A stretch of DNA of 64,000 nucleotides from Lihuaxuella thermophila. GTDB lineage: Bacteria; Bacillota; Bacilli; Thermoactinomycetales; Thermoactinomycetaceae. The position numbers and the translations under genes were made by a program. The stretch covers positions 248,001 through 312,000 of the forward strand of contig NZ_FOCQ01000001.1 of NCBI RefSeq assembly GCF_900110165.1. Direction: 5' to 3'. The notes under the pieces are model-generated. The model did not search any database and was not told the DNA's origin. It saw only the letters and a program-made list of their open reading frames with translations. Positions within the stretch are counted from its first letter, which is position 1. Every line of letters starts with the position of its first letter. Below, in pieces: positions 28,773 to 37,698 of this stretch.

Positions 28773-29147
28773 TTAATTCAAATGCTTGGCCGCGAACACG
28801 GCTACCAAAATCCACCCGATGATAAAAGAGACACCACCGATCGGGGTGATGGCGCCTAGCGCTTTGACGTTGGTGAGAACCATGGCATACAGGCTGCCCG
28901 AAAAGAGGATGATCCCGGCAAAAAGCAGCCAGCCGGCGGTATTCAGCAATGATGTTCCTCCGGTTTTGGCCATCAATAACCCGATAAAAAGCAGTCCCAG
29001 CGCATGAATAATGTGATAATGGGCTCCCGTATTCCAGATGGAGAGCATCTTTTCCGTCACTTTTCCGGCCAGTCCGTGCGCACCAAACGCCCCGAGAGCG
29101 ATCGCCAGGGCCATGTTTATACTGCCGAGCATAACAAAGAACTTCAT
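28773..29147 (-). CDS. DUF423 membrane protein (YwdK-like)
   Basis: 124 residues with four transmembrane helices. The DUF423 pattern is clear: LGAFGAHGL in helix 1, then WNTGAHYHIIHALGLL, a glycine-rich third helix with ILFSGSLYAMVL, and ITPIGGVSFIIGWILVA at the end. Function unknown in any organism I know of. I use the ATG at 29147, with GGGAG eight to nine bases upstream, rather than the in-frame extension to 29177. Confidence 0.88.
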   Translation of the reverse strand: MKFFVMLGSINMALAIALGAFGAHGLAGKVTEKMLSIWNTGAHYHIIHALGLLFIGLLMAKTGGTSLLNTAGWLLFAGIILFSGSLYAMVLTNVKALGAITPIGGVSFIIGWILVAVFAAKHLN

Positions 29148-29552
29148 TCCGACATCTCCCTCTCGCAAGTCCGACAATTTTTATAAAATCCAAACGACTT
29201 CCTGTGCTGAAGCCCCAGAGAAGCGGATCGTATATGGGGGTTGTCCGCAGAAGGCTGCACCCACTGTGAGCCATTCATCTTACATGAAAATACGATGTGT
29301 ACTGCTCCGGCTAGGCTGAAAAGCGAAACCCAACCGTTAAATCCAGCCTGTGCGTAGGGAACGAAAACTCTTTGTGAACCGTTGGGCCACGCTGATCAGC
29401 TTGGTCCATGTCCCATCAGCAGAGGAGATTACCCAAGAGATGGAAGGAATTCCCCTTAGGCAAGACCTCATCATCTACCGATAACTATAACACAATTGAC
29501 GGGCCGGATTCTTGACAATATGGGGACTTCTCCGCTTTGAAGGCCGGTTTCC
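29148..29552. other. Intergenic interval without a recognisable gene
   Basis: A minus-strand frame at 29337-29474 (45 codons, two tandem ATGs) has no ribosome-binding site. An extended -10-like TGTTATAGT lies just upstream of it near 29486-29494. AACCGTT occurs twice and GCTGATCAGC is palindromic near 29391-29400; no known RNA family was recognised. Confidence 0.35.
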
Positions 29553-30263
29553 CTATGTGGAGAAGAGTTGAAGCACCCGTGAAGAGGTCGGCAACTTCCA
29601 GTCTTGTTGCAATTCCGTTGCCAAACTCATCCAATCGGTAACGATGATGCCTGCCTTTACCATACGGTAAATGGTCGCTTGTTCTCTACAAGGCTCTCCT
29701 GATTCCGCCGTCGCATATACCCGATATCCATCTTGAGCCGCGGAAAGTGCGGTCAGGACAAGACTTGTATGGTAACGGACCCCGGCGATGATCAGTTGAT
29801 CCCTGCCGGTTTTTTTCATCGCATCAGCCACGCCGGGTTCATCCCATGCATTGACGGCTGTTCTTGATATCACCGGTCGTTCGGGAAACATGTCCGAAAG
29901 CTCTTGGGGAATCCCGACAGGACCCTTGTCCAAACGGATTTGGGTGATGATAGCGGGCAAATGGAAGATTTTTGCCAGCTTGCCCAGCTTCATCACATGG
30001 CCGGGAACGGGAAGCTGTGGATGGCCAAAGCTGCTCGATCCGATATCTATAAATAAAACGGTTGCTTGTTGGGGAGTGAGCCGTTGCGGCTTCTTCCGGC
30101 CCGGTTCTTTTTTAGCAGGTACGGGCCTGCCCACTTTGAAATGATGCGGCAGGTTTTCATAGTGAACTTCATGGTGCACTTCATGATGAACTTCGTGATG
30201 GACTTCGGTGAAAGAGCTGGTTGGGAAGGCGGGTCCGGTTTTTTTGGAGTGAAAACCATTCAT
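29553..30263 (-). CDS. Isochorismatase-fold (YcaC-like) protein with His-rich repeats
   Basis: 236 residues. The core after residue 65 follows the YcaC-like cysteine hydrolases: VLFIDIG with the conserved aspartate at 73, VNAWDEPGVADAMKKTG, LIIAGVRYHTSLV and a YRMVKAGIIVTDWMSLATEL ending. At the position of the family nucleophile (normally V-C-L after the cis-peptide) there is Ser167, so hydrolase activity is doubtful. The N-terminus is unusual: three tandem VHHE units plus VHYE around residues 21-35, encoded by 12-base direct repeats, then a basic linker. GGAG lies seven to eight bases before the ATG at 30263. It could bind metal through the repeat; function unknown. Confidence 0.75.
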   Translation of the reverse strand: MNGFHSKKTGPAFPTSSFTEVHHEVHHEVHHEVHYENLPHHFKVGRPVPAKKEPGRKKPQRLTPQQATVLFIDIGSSSFGHPQLPVPGHVMKLGKLAKIFHLPAIITQIRLDKGPVGIPQELSDMFPERPVISRTAVNAWDEPGVADAMKKTGRDQLIIAGVRYHTSLVLTALSAAQDGYRVYATAESGEPCREQATIYRMVKAGIIVTDWMSLATELQQDWKLPTSSRVLQLFST

Positions 30264-30427
30264 CGCTGATCTCCTCGTTTCACGGATGAACTCTTGTTCA
30301 GTGTATGCTGTTTCCGACCGGATGAGCATGTCTCACGAATTGGCCGGTCTGGTGAACCGGGGATGGTCGCAACAAGATGCCGGACGGGTCGTCTGTGACA
30401 AAAATATGAAAGTAACATTTCTTTTTC

Positions 30428-30456
30428 TTGACAAATCGTACGAACGGCATTAGAAT
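30428..30456 (+). promoter_or_regulatory. Promoter of hisS-aspS
   Basis: TTGACA (30428-30433), 17-base spacer, TAGAAT (30451-30456); start expected near 30463. Confidence 0.85.
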
Positions 30457-30462
30457 ATGGAC

Positions 30463-30767
30463 TTAAAATCAGCAAAATACGAAGCACCTATGAAGGGAAA
30501 AGTATTCGTTAAACGGGCAACCAGAGAGGAGAACTCGCGGGCTGAAAGGTTCTCCATGTCACGAAACGAGGAAAGACCCCCGGAGGTTCTAACCGAAAGC
30601 TGCTTAAGCAGTTGCAGTTAGTAGGCTTAGACGTATTCCTGGCGATAACGGGAATGAGTGGGAAATCGTCTGATTCGGTTTCCAAGTAGGGTGGCACCAC
30701 GGGAATATGAAATTCGTTAGACCAATCTCTCGTCCCTGACAACAAGGTCAGTGGCGGGAGATTTTTA
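30463..30767 (+). promoter_or_regulatory. T-box leader of hisS-aspS, His specifier likely
   Basis: The T-box AGGGTGGCACCACGGG is at 30688-30703, followed by a terminator whose arms are 30724-30740 and 30747-30763 with TTTTT after. In stem I the distal arm pairs GGAGAAC with GTTCTCC, and the next unpaired triplet, CAC at 30560-30562, lies directly above a lower stem TCGTT/AACGA. This is the specifier position, and CAC is a histidine codon. Uncharged tRNA-His would be expected to pair here and prevent termination. The specifier assignment is inferred by hand-folding. Confidence 0.9.
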
Positions 30768-30791
30768 TTTTGGCAAGGAGGAGGCAGTCCG

Positions 30792-32060
30792 ATGGGCTAT
30801 CGTATTCCACGCGGCACATTTGATATCATGCCCGGCGAAGTGGAAAAGTGGCAGTGGGTCGAGGACAAGGCGAGAGAGATGTGCCGTTGTTTTGATTATA
30901 AAGAAATTCGCACCCCCGTGTTTGAGATGACCGAACTCTTTCAACGCGGAGTGGGCGAAACCACCGATATCGTTGAAAAGGAGATGTATACCTTCACGGA
31001 CCGGGGAGGACGGAGCCTGACCCTGCGTCCGGAAGGAACGGCCGGTGTCGTGCGCTCGTTTGTGGAAAATAAAGTGTTTGCTCAGCCCCAGCCGACGAAA
31101 TGGTTTTATATGGGGCCGATGTTTCGCTATGAACGGCCGCAGGCGGGACGAAACCGCCAGTTTCATCAGTTTGGAGTAGAAGTGTTTGGCAGTACGGACC
31201 CGGCTTTGGATGCGGAAGTGATTGCACTGGGGATGCAGTATTTCGAATCGCTCGGGCTCAAAGATGTACGGGTCGAAATCAACAGTGTGGGGGATGCCCA
31301 GTCGCGGCCCGTTTACCGGGAAAAGCTGATCGAATACTTTGAGCCGTACAAAGACCAGCTTTCTGAAGACGCGCAGTCCCGGCTCTATCGCAATCCGCTG
31401 CGCATTCTGGACAGCAAGGACCCCCGGACCAAAGAGATTGCCGCAGGTGCGCCGTCGATTTTGGATTATCTGAATGATGAAAGCCGGCGCCACTTTGAAT
31501 CGGTGCAAAAATACCTTACTCTGCTGGGCGTGAACTTTTCGGTGAATGACCGGCTAGTCCGCGGATTGGACTATTATACGCTGACGGCCTTTGAGTTTAT
31601 GGTTGATATTCCGGGCTCCCAGGCAAGCACCATTGGCGGGGGCGGCAGGTATAACCGCTTGGTGCGGGAAATCGGCGGGCCGGAGATGCCGGGAATCGGA
31701 TTCGGGATCGGCCTGGAAAGGGTGATCCTCGCATTGGATGAGCAAAAAGTAGAGCTGCCCATTCAGACGGGCCTTGACTGTTACCTGATTACCCTGGGCG
31801 AAGAAGCCAAATTTCACGGAATGAAGATTTTGCAAAGCTTGCGGATGGCGGGATTATCGGCGGATCGGGATTATCTGGACCGGAAAATGAAGGCCCAGTT
31901 GAAAGCGGCCGATCGTGCGCAGGCGCGTTTTACGGCTATTTTGGGTGATGAGGAATTAAGCCAGGGGAAAATTCAGGTGAAAGATATGGCGACAGGTGAG
32001 CAGGAGTTGGTCGAAATCAGCCAACTGCCGGATTATCTAAAACATAGCAAACAACCATGA
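30792..32060 (+). CDS. hisS: Histidyl-tRNA synthetase
   Basis: 422 residues, class II. Motif 2 appears as MGPMFRYERPQAGRNRQFHQFGVE near residues 107-130 and motif 3 as GGGRYNRLV with GIGFGIGLERVI near 275-310. The histidine-specific RGLDYYTLTAFE loop is near residue 256, and a C-terminal anticodon-binding domain follows. Charges tRNA-His. First gene of the hisS-aspS operon under a T-box; aspS follows after 32 bases. Confidence 0.97.
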   Translation: MGYRIPRGTFDIMPGEVEKWQWVEDKAREMCRCFDYKEIRTPVFEMTELFQRGVGETTDIVEKEMYTFTDRGGRSLTLRPEGTAGVVRSFVENKVFAQPQPTKWFYMGPMFRYERPQAGRNRQFHQFGVEVFGSTDPALDAEVIALGMQYFESLGLKDVRVEINSVGDAQSRPVYREKLIEYFEPYKDQLSEDAQSRLYRNPLRILDSKDPRTKEIAAGAPSILDYLNDESRRHFESVQKYLTLLGVNFSVNDRLVRGLDYYTLTAFEFMVDIPGSQASTIGGGGRYNRLVREIGGPEMPGIGFGIGLERVILALDEQKVELPIQTGLDCYLITLGEEAKFHGMKILQSLRMAGLSADRDYLDRKMKAQLKAADRAQARFTAILGDEELSQGKIQVKDMATGEQELVEISQLPDYLKHSKQP

Positions 32061-32092
32061 CTTGACATCCGAACGGAATAGGAGGGATCATC

Positions 32093-33865
32093 ATGCATCG
32101 TACCCATCAGGCTCTGGAATGTACCAAAGAGATTGTTGGAGAAACGGTAACGTTAAACGGTTGGGTTCAAAAACGGCGGGATCTCGGCGGATTGATCTTT
32201 ATCGATCTGCGTGACCGCTCCGGTCTGGTCCAGGTGGTCTTTAATCCGGAAATCTCGCCAGAAGCAGCGAAAGCAGCGGAACAAGTCCGCAGTGAATATG
32301 TCCTGTCCATCACCGGAAAAGTAGTGGCGCGTTCCCCGGAAACGGTCAACCCGAAGATGGCAACGGGTGAAGTGGAGGTGCAAGGCGAAAAGGTACATAT
32401 CTTTAACCCTGCGAAAACGCCTCCTTTCCTGATTGAGGACCGGGTGGATGTGGATGAAGCGGTTCGTCTGAAATACCGCTACCTGGATCTGCGCCGGCCC
32501 AAAATGCAACAAACGCTCATGATCCGTCACCGTGCGATGCAATCGGTGCGCCGTTTCCTGGACAAACACGGGTTTATTGAACTGGAAACGCCGATCCTGA
32601 CCAAGAGCACTCCGGAAGGGGCGAGAGATTATCTGGTGCCGAGCCGGGTTCATGAAGGTTCCTTTTACGCGCTGCCGCAATCTCCGCAGTTGTTTAAACA
32701 GCTGTTTATGATCGCCGGGATGGAGCGCTACTTCCAATTTGCCCGCTGTTTCCGTGATGAAGATCTGCGCGCGGACCGGCAGCCCGAATTTACGCAAATT
32801 GATATCGAAGCTTCCTTCCTTCCGCCGGAGACCTTCCTTTCCATGATGGAAGAGATGATTGCCACCCTGTTTGAAGAAACGATCGGGGTACAAGTGACGA
32901 CACCGTTTCAGCGTTTGACATATCGGGAAGCCATGGACCGCTACGGGTCTGACAAGCCGGATCTACGTTTCGGGATGGAACTGATCGACTTGTCCGAAGT
33001 GCTTCGCGGAACGAGTTTCAAAGTGTTTGCCGGAACGGTCGCCGCGGGCGGCCAAGTCAAAGCCGTCAATGTAAAAGGTTGTGCCGGGTGGAGCCGCAAA
33101 GAAATAGATAATTGGGGCAAAGTGGCCGAACAGCTGGGAGCAAAAGGCTTGGCCTGGCTCGCTTTTAAAGAAGAAGGGATCAAGGGATCGGTAGCCAAAT
33201 TCCTGTCCGAACAAGAGATGGAAGCCATCCGTCAGACGGCTGAAGCGGAAACGGGAGACCTGCTCTTTTTCGTCGCTGATCAGCCCGGAGTGGTCGCCCA
33301 AGTGCTGGGAGAGCTTCGCCTTCGCTTGGCGAAAGAACTGAAGCTGATCGACGAAAACCAATACAAATTTGCCTGGATTACCGAATTCCCGCTGCTGGAG
33401 TACTCCGAAGAAGACGGGCGCTACTATGCGATGCACCATCCGTTTACCATGCCGATGGAAGAGGACATTCCGCTCCTGAAGACAGACCCGGGCAAAGTTC
33501 GGGCCAAGGCTTACGATATGGTTTTGAACGGATACGAGATCGGCGGAGGAAGCCAGCGGATCTATCAGCGTGAAGTGCAGGAATTGATGTTTGAAGCACT
33601 CGGAATCTCCATGGAAGAAGCAAAAGAAAAGTTCGGTTTCCTCCTGGAAGCATTTGAGTATGGAGCGCCGCCGCACGGGGGGATCGCTTTCGGCTTTGAC
33701 CGGATTGTGATGCTGATGGCCGGCCGCAGCAACCTGCGCGAATGCATTGCCTTCCCCAAAACGGCGAGCGCCAGCTGCTTGATGACGGAGGCTCCTTCTC
33801 CTGTGGATGAGAAACAGCTGGAAGAGCTTCACATCCGGGTGCGCAAACCGGAAAAAACCGAATAA
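32093..33865 (+). CDS. aspS: Aspartyl-tRNA synthetase
   Basis: 590 residues. An N-terminal OB-fold anticodon-binding domain ([26 protein letters not shown]) leads into the class II core with motif 2 [22 protein letters not shown] near residue 215, the bacterial insertion domain (about 290-410), and motif 3 [13 protein letters not shown] near 530. Length and insertion fit bacterial AspRS. Shares the T-box leader with hisS, so its expression is tied to the His signal unless another promoter exists. Confidence 0.97.
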   Translation: MHRTHQALECTKEIVGETVTLNGWVQKRRDLGGLIFIDLRDRSGLVQVVFNPEISPEAAKAAEQVRSEYVLSITGKVVARSPETVNPKMATGEVEVQGEKVHIFNPAKTPPFLIEDRVDVDEAVRLKYRYLDLRRPKMQQTLMIRHRAMQSVRRFLDKHGFIELETPILTKSTPEGARDYLVPSRVHEGSFYALPQSPQLFKQLFMIAGMERYFQFARCFRDEDLRADRQPEFTQIDIEASFLPPETFLSMMEEMIATLFEETIGVQVTTPFQRLTYREAMDRYGSDKPDLRFGMELIDLSEVLRGTSFKVFAGTVAAGGQVKAVNVKGCAGWSRKEIDNWGKVAEQLGAKGLAWLAFKEEGIKGSVAKFLSEQEMEAIRQTAEAETGDLLFFVADQPGVVAQVLGELRLRLAKELKLIDENQYKFAWITEFPLLEYSEEDGRYYAMHHPFTMPMEEDIPLLKTDPGKVRAKAYDMVLNGYEIGGGSQRIYQREVQELMFEALGISMEEAKEKFGFLLEAFEYGAPPHGGIAFGFDRIVMLMAGRSNLRECIAFPKTASASCLMTEAPSPVDEKQLEELHIRVRKPEKTE

Positions 33866-33891
33866 CTTCGCTATACAAATGGTTCCTCCTA

Positions 33892-33920
33892 TTGAACTCG
33901 CGCCTTAAATTTGATAACAT
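33892..33920 (+). promoter_or_regulatory. Promoter of 6S RNA
   Basis: TTGAAC (33892-33897), 17 bases, TAACAT (33915-33920). Confidence 0.6.
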
Positions 33921-33927
33921 GGAATCA

Positions 33928-34117
33928 CTAGGGAGAGTCCTGCGATGTACGTGTCCCTGACTGTTTTGTAACCAACGCATTGTAAAAAGGGAGCCCGGGG
34001 TCACCTGTGCTCGTGGCAGCCGCCGGCAAGTGCGGAACCGCAAATACAGGTGCAGGGCACCCACCTGCTGAGAGCAGGTTCAAAACTTAAGGAGCACGGC
34101 ATAACGGGGCTCTTTTT
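33928..34117 (+). ncRNA. 6S RNA (SsrS/BsrA) candidate
   Basis: About 190 bases directly downstream of aspS, the position of 6S-1 RNA (bsrA) in B. subtilis. The 5' AGAGTCC near 33934 pairs, with one G-U, to the 3' GGGCTCT before a TTTTT tail at 34113-34117, closing a long rod-like molecule. Inner segments such as ACCTGTGCTC with GTGCAGGGCAC-type partners and a GCCGCCGGCAAGTGCGG apical stem support an extended hairpin with a central bubble. 6S RNA binds sigma-A RNA polymerase by imitating an open promoter. Ends are approximate. Confidence 0.75.
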
Positions 34118-34308
34118 ATGTACATAATGGTGTCGATGGCGGAGTAAGTGGAATGCTTACTCCTTTTTATGTTGCGTCATTCATTTCCAAGGTCATTTCG
34201 CGGATTTTTCTCCGTTTGCATAGGATAAAAAAGCCGGGTTTTTCACGGATACTTTTTTCTTTTTGGGAAAGTTTCTATATAAGAATACGGAATAGGCAGG
34301 GGAAAGAG

Positions 34309-34872
34309 ATGAAAATAGGTGTAGATATTGATGGCACTATCAAAGATACCCACCGGGCAGCCGTTGAAGTGTATAACAAGGAATTAAACCGCTCAGTCCG
34401 CGTTGAGGATGTTACTGAGTTTCACTTGGACCGGGCCTATGGGCTGACGCCTCAACAAGGCCGGAAATTATGGCGCAAGTTGGAGGAAGAGATTTACTCA
34501 TTGGGCGTTCCGCTAAAAAATGCGGCCGAAGTATTGAATGATTTGGCCGGGCGTGGGCATGAAGTCTACTTTATCACCGCCAGGCCGGGAATGAAGAATA
34601 TTGCCAAAGTGACACGCGAGTGGTTGAAAAAGCACGGCTTTCCCTATCATGGCGATAATTTGGTGATGAGTGCCCAGGATAAGGCGAAAGTAGCCAAAAA
34701 AATGGGTATTGAGCTCTTTTTCGAGGATGCGCCTTATCATCTTGAAAATCTTGTAAAAAACAACGTTCCCACCGTCATCGTAGATGCTGTCTACAACAGG
34801 GATTTTCCATATCCTCTCAAACGGATTTACGATTGGCGGGAAGTATATGATCTAGTGGGCGAATCAACATGA
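34309..34872 (+). CDS. 5' nucleotidase, deoxy (NT5C-type HAD hydrolase)
   Basis: 187 residues. HAD motif I is VDIDGTIKDTH (residues 5-15); a helical cap follows; motif II/III are YFITARPG near 87 and the VAKKMGIELFFEDAP stretch with the catalytic acidic residue near 137. The family dephosphorylates deoxynucleoside monophosphates; B. subtilis YqfW is related. The ATG at 34309 follows AGGGG and is where similarity begins; the frame is open 156 bases further upstream across sequence that belongs to the 6S RNA flank. Confidence 0.82.
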   Translation: MKIGVDIDGTIKDTHRAAVEVYNKELNRSVRVEDVTEFHLDRAYGLTPQQGRKLWRKLEEEIYSLGVPLKNAAEVLNDLAGRGHEVYFITARPGMKNIAKVTREWLKKHGFPYHGDNLVMSAQDKAKVAKKMGIELFFEDAPYHLENLVKNNVPTVIVDAVYNRDFPYPLKRIYDWREVYDLVGEST

Positions 34873-34873
34873 C

Positions 34874-34906
34874 AAGACCGCGATCGTAATACGAACGCGG
34901 TCTTTT
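34874..34906 (+). terminator. Terminator of the nucleotidase gene
   Basis: AAGACCGCG and CGCGGTCTT form a 9-bp stem with a 13-base loop, then TTTT. Confidence 0.8.
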
Positions 34907-35060
34907 CCTTTCCGGGCCGGCGGATTTGCAGGATGAATGGGTTTCATTACAACAAGGTTTTGGAGCTTGATTTCCCGCTTAAGTTCATTTTTCTTTCCGC
35001 TTGTTCCATTCGTTTCGCGGGGCCGGCCGACAGTTTCATGGGTGAGGGTATTTATCCTTG

Positions 35061-35594
35061 TCACTGTTTCGCTTCGATCACACCACAGGCGATGCGTTTT
35101 CCCGAATTGCCGGCGGGGTCTGTTTTCAGATCGTCTTCTTTCTCGTGGATGACCAGTGCTGTTCCGCCTGCTTTCAGCAAAGACACGGCTTTGTTTTTTT
35201 CTAATGTAACATGTTCGGCAATTTGGGTGTCGTTGACTTGTCCGTCTTCGGAAACGGTCAGATTCGTTAAGTCACCTGCATGATGTCCTTCGGGGTTATG
35301 CTCCCCATGCTTTTTTTGTTCGGGGTTGAAGTGTCCGCCTGCCGACTTGAAGTCAGGAGCTTCGCATTTTCCGGTTTCATGGATATGGTAACCGTGTTTT
35401 CCCGGCGGGAGGTGGGAGGCGCTCAATCGGATCTCCACACCATTTTTCGCCTCTTTGAGTTGGGCGGTTCCGATTTTTTGCCCTTTCGCGTCATATAAAT
35501 CGGCAAAAGCCGTTAACGACTGCGGTCCGCCTTCCGAACAACCGGAAGCCAATGCGGACAGCAAGAAGGCGATGGCGATGATGGCGATTCTCAT
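35061..35594 (-). CDS. sodC: Cu/Zn-family superoxide dismutase-like lipoprotein
   Basis: 177 residues. An N-terminal signal peptide ends in the lipobox LASGC, so the protein should be lipid-anchored outside the membrane. The SodC copper ligands are all present: GYHIH near residue 68, GGHFNP near 86 and VIHEKEDD near 150; zinc-side histidines and the aspartate lie in HGEHNPEGHHAGDL. The disulfide cysteines (KCEAP and IACGVIE) are also there. The full ligand set suggests a catalytically competent enzyme, unlike YojM of B. subtilis. ATG at 35594 is seven bases after AAGGAGG; the ATG at 35600 is too close. Confidence 0.9.
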   Translation of the reverse strand: MRIAIIAIAFLLSALASGCSEGGPQSLTAFADLYDAKGQKIGTAQLKEAKNGVEIRLSASHLPPGKHGYHIHETGKCEAPDFKSAGGHFNPEQKKHGEHNPEGHHAGDLTNLTVSEDGQVNDTQIAEHVTLEKNKAVSLLKAGGTALVIHEKEDDLKTDPAGNSGKRIACGVIEAKQ

Positions 35595-35747
35595 CTTCAT
35601 TCCTCCTTATTATGTATTGAGCCGTAAGACGGGAAGCTTCCTGACACTTTCACTTCAACAGGGTGTCATATGGCCAAATTTTGCCGGTGCTTTTTTTATA
35701 TTCAAAACAAGGAATCCGAAAGCCTGCTGCCTGTAAGAAAAAGGCAG

Positions 35748-37076
35748 CTACTTTTTTTCCCCGCCTTTCACCCAGCGCATAAACTCCTGCAACTTTTGTT
35801 CATAACCGATCGACGTGGGATGGTAAAATCTTTTGCCCACATGTTCATCCGGGAGATACTGCTGTTTCACATAGCCCCGGGGAAAATCGTGGGGATAGAG
35901 GTATCCTTTTCCCCTCCCTTGTTCTTTGGCTCCCGGAAAGTGGGCGTCCCGCAGGTGAGGAGGAACATCACCGGTCTGTTCCGATTTAACTGCGGCATTT
36001 GCTTCGTGGATTCCCCGGACGGCGGAGTTGCTTTTTGGCGCGGTGGCAATATAGATAACGGCTTCGGCCAGCGGAATTTGTGCTTCCGGCATCCCGACGA
36101 AATCGACGGCATGAGCTGCCGCCGAGGCGATCAGCAGGGCCCGGGGGTCGGCCATTCCCACATCTTCGGCGGCATGAATAAAGATCCGCCTGGCGATAAA
36201 ACGGGGGTCTTCTCCGGCTTGAAGCATCTTCGCCAAGTAGTAAAGAGCCGCGTCAGGATCAGAACCGCGCATGCTTTTGATGAAGGCGGAAATGGTATCA
36301 TAATGGTTATCCCCGCTTTTATCATAACGGATCACTTTGCGCTGGATCGATTCTTCCGCCGTTTCCAGCGTAATCACCCTTACGCCTGCCTCATTCGGAG
36401 GGGTGGTGATCACCGCCAGTTCCAAAGCGTTTAAGGCGTTGCGGCTGTCTCCCCCGGCTGTCCGGATGATGTGATCCAGAGCCTCCTTTTCCACATGGAC
36501 TTCATATTCGCCAAGGCCGCGCTCTTTATCTTTCAGGGCTCTTAGAAGGATCGTCCTCATCTCTTCTTCGGATAAAGGCTGGAGGGTAAACAGCCGGGAG
36601 CGGGACAACAGTGCGGCATTGACTTCAAAAGAAGGGTTTTCTGTAGTGGCCCCGATCAAAATAATCGTCCCGTCTTCCACATAAGGCAATAAGGCATCCT
36701 GCTGTGACCGGTTAAAACGATGGATCTCATCAATAAAAAGAACCGTCCGCTGTCCGTGCATGCCCAGACGCTCTTTGGCTTCCTGAACCACGCGGCGCAA
36801 ATCGGCCACTCCGGCGGTGACGGCATTTAATTGTTCAAAAAAAGCTTTCGTCGTCCCGGCGATGACGCGGGCGAGTGTCGTTTTTCCCGTGCCGGGCGGT
36901 CCGTAGAGGATAATGGATGAAAGCTGGTCAGCTTCAATTGCGCGCCTCAGGAGCTTTCCCGGTCCCACGATGTGGGATTGACCGACGATTTCATCCAGCG
37001 TCCGCGGTCGCATCCGGGCGGCTAACGGCGCTTTTTTGTCCATCTCTTTTCTTTGCCCGTATTCGAATAAGTCCAC
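35748..37076 (-). CDS. rarA: Replication-associated recombination ATPase RarA (MgsA)
   Basis: 442 residues. AAA+ ATPase acting on stalled replication forks. Walker A YGPPGTGKTTLA near residue 58, Walker B LFIDEIHRFNR near 120, sensor 1 LIGATTENPSF and the arginine-finger region ALLSRSRLFTL are complete. The C-terminal tetramerisation domain includes KSMRGSDPDAALYYLA and DVGMADPRAL. GTG start at 37076. In B. subtilis rarA (yrvN) likewise lies beside cymR, though the genes here are divergent and separated by a 620-base non-coding interval. Confidence 0.95.
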   Translation of the reverse strand: MDLFEYGQRKEMDKKAPLAARMRPRTLDEIVGQSHIVGPGKLLRRAIEADQLSSIILYGPPGTGKTTLARVIAGTTKAFFEQLNAVTAGVADLRRVVQEAKERLGMHGQRTVLFIDEIHRFNRSQQDALLPYVEDGTIILIGATTENPSFEVNAALLSRSRLFTLQPLSEEEMRTILLRALKDKERGLGEYEVHVEKEALDHIIRTAGGDSRNALNALELAVITTPPNEAGVRVITLETAEESIQRKVIRYDKSGDNHYDTISAFIKSMRGSDPDAALYYLAKMLQAGEDPRFIARRIFIHAAEDVGMADPRALLIASAAAHAVDFVGMPEAQIPLAEAVIYIATAPKSNSAVRGIHEANAAVKSEQTGDVPPHLRDAHFPGAKEQGRGKGYLYPHDFPRGYVKQQYLPDEHVGKRFYHPTSIGYEQKLQEFMRWVKGGEKK

Positions 37077-37176
37077 TTCTCTTCCGCCTTTCTTCTTTCA
37101 TCCCTTTCCTTATTATAAACAGCGTGACGGGAAATGGGCGAGTTTCGGCTGCGGGGATGAGAGCAAACAAAAACCG

Positions 37177-37205
37177 TTGTCGAATGCATGTTCGTTTGCT
37201 ACAAT
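37177..37205 (+). promoter_or_regulatory. Promoter overlapped by a LexA/DinR-like box
   Basis: TTGTCG (37177-37182), 17-base spacer, TACAAT (37200-37205). CGAATGCATGTTCG at 37181-37194 matches 13 of 14 positions of the Bacillus SOS box CGAACRNRYGTTYG and lies across the spacer, an ideal repressor site. Confidence 0.6.
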
Positions 37206-37698
37206 GAGGAAATAATCACCCATGTACGCGATCTGCCGGGATGGGGGATCTTGCTTTCGCTCAGACCGAGAGTGATGCGCGTGTGGCGGAACCGATGGAC
37301 GGAAATATTCTGTTCGAACAGAATAAACCTGTGATACACTGAAATGGATTGCTCTCAAGTTGTCGGTTGGGCCGGTGTCAGGACGCCTGTCCGGGAGGGT
37401 CCCGAGGGTAGTGCAGAACATGAAGTGCATGGTCCTGATCAAGTGTGCGGATGTCGCGTGTAAACAGAGGGTATCCTTAAGCTAGGATGAGTGAACGGAA
37501 CTGGAGGCGCACGATGTTACGCTCACGGCAGATCGGCTCCGGACGCTTTTTTGTAAGAATGTCGGTAAACGGTTGACTGGTCGATTGGCTATGTTCGTAC
37601 TATAATGGAGTTGGCAGTTGGTGGCATCGGCAGAGGTCAGGCGATTCTTGGCCATGATCGGGAATAGATTGTGATCGTCGTTGAAAGAGGTGTCTTGT
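37206..37698 (+). other. Non-coding interval, possible structured SOS-controlled RNA
   Basis: About 490 bases with no protein gene I can support. TTCTGTTCGAACAGAA is a perfect 16-base palindrome at 37306-37321. GTCAGGAC near 37377 can pair with GTCCTGA near 37432, enclosing a CGGG-AGGGT-CCCG hairpin; a small hairpin ATCCT/AGGAT follows near 37472, and CTGGAG/CTCCGG leads to ACGCTTTTTT near 37548. The latter could end a transcript of about 340 bases. No known RNA family recognised. Confidence 0.45.

Noticed and set aside
29337-29474. A 45-codon minus-strand frame beginning MMRSCLRGIPS
   Set aside because: No ribosome-binding site and not recognised; kept only as part of the intergenic description.
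29170-29520. Possible structured RNA or riboswitch downstream of hisS on the minus strand
   Set aside because: I compared it with remembered SRP, RNase P, tmRNA, SAM and TPP signatures and found none of their conserved cores.
30160-30240. CRISPR-like short repeats near the VHHE segment
   Set aside because: They are contiguous 12-base in-frame coding repeats with no spacers.
37344-37463. A 39-codon frame beginning MDCSQVVGWAG
   Set aside because: No ribosome-binding site; the same bases form complementary stems, so non-coding structure explains them better.
37330-37480. SRP RNA candidate because of GTCAGGAC and CCGGGAGG
   Set aside because: The SRP domain IV core GGTCCGGAAGGAAGCAGC is absent.
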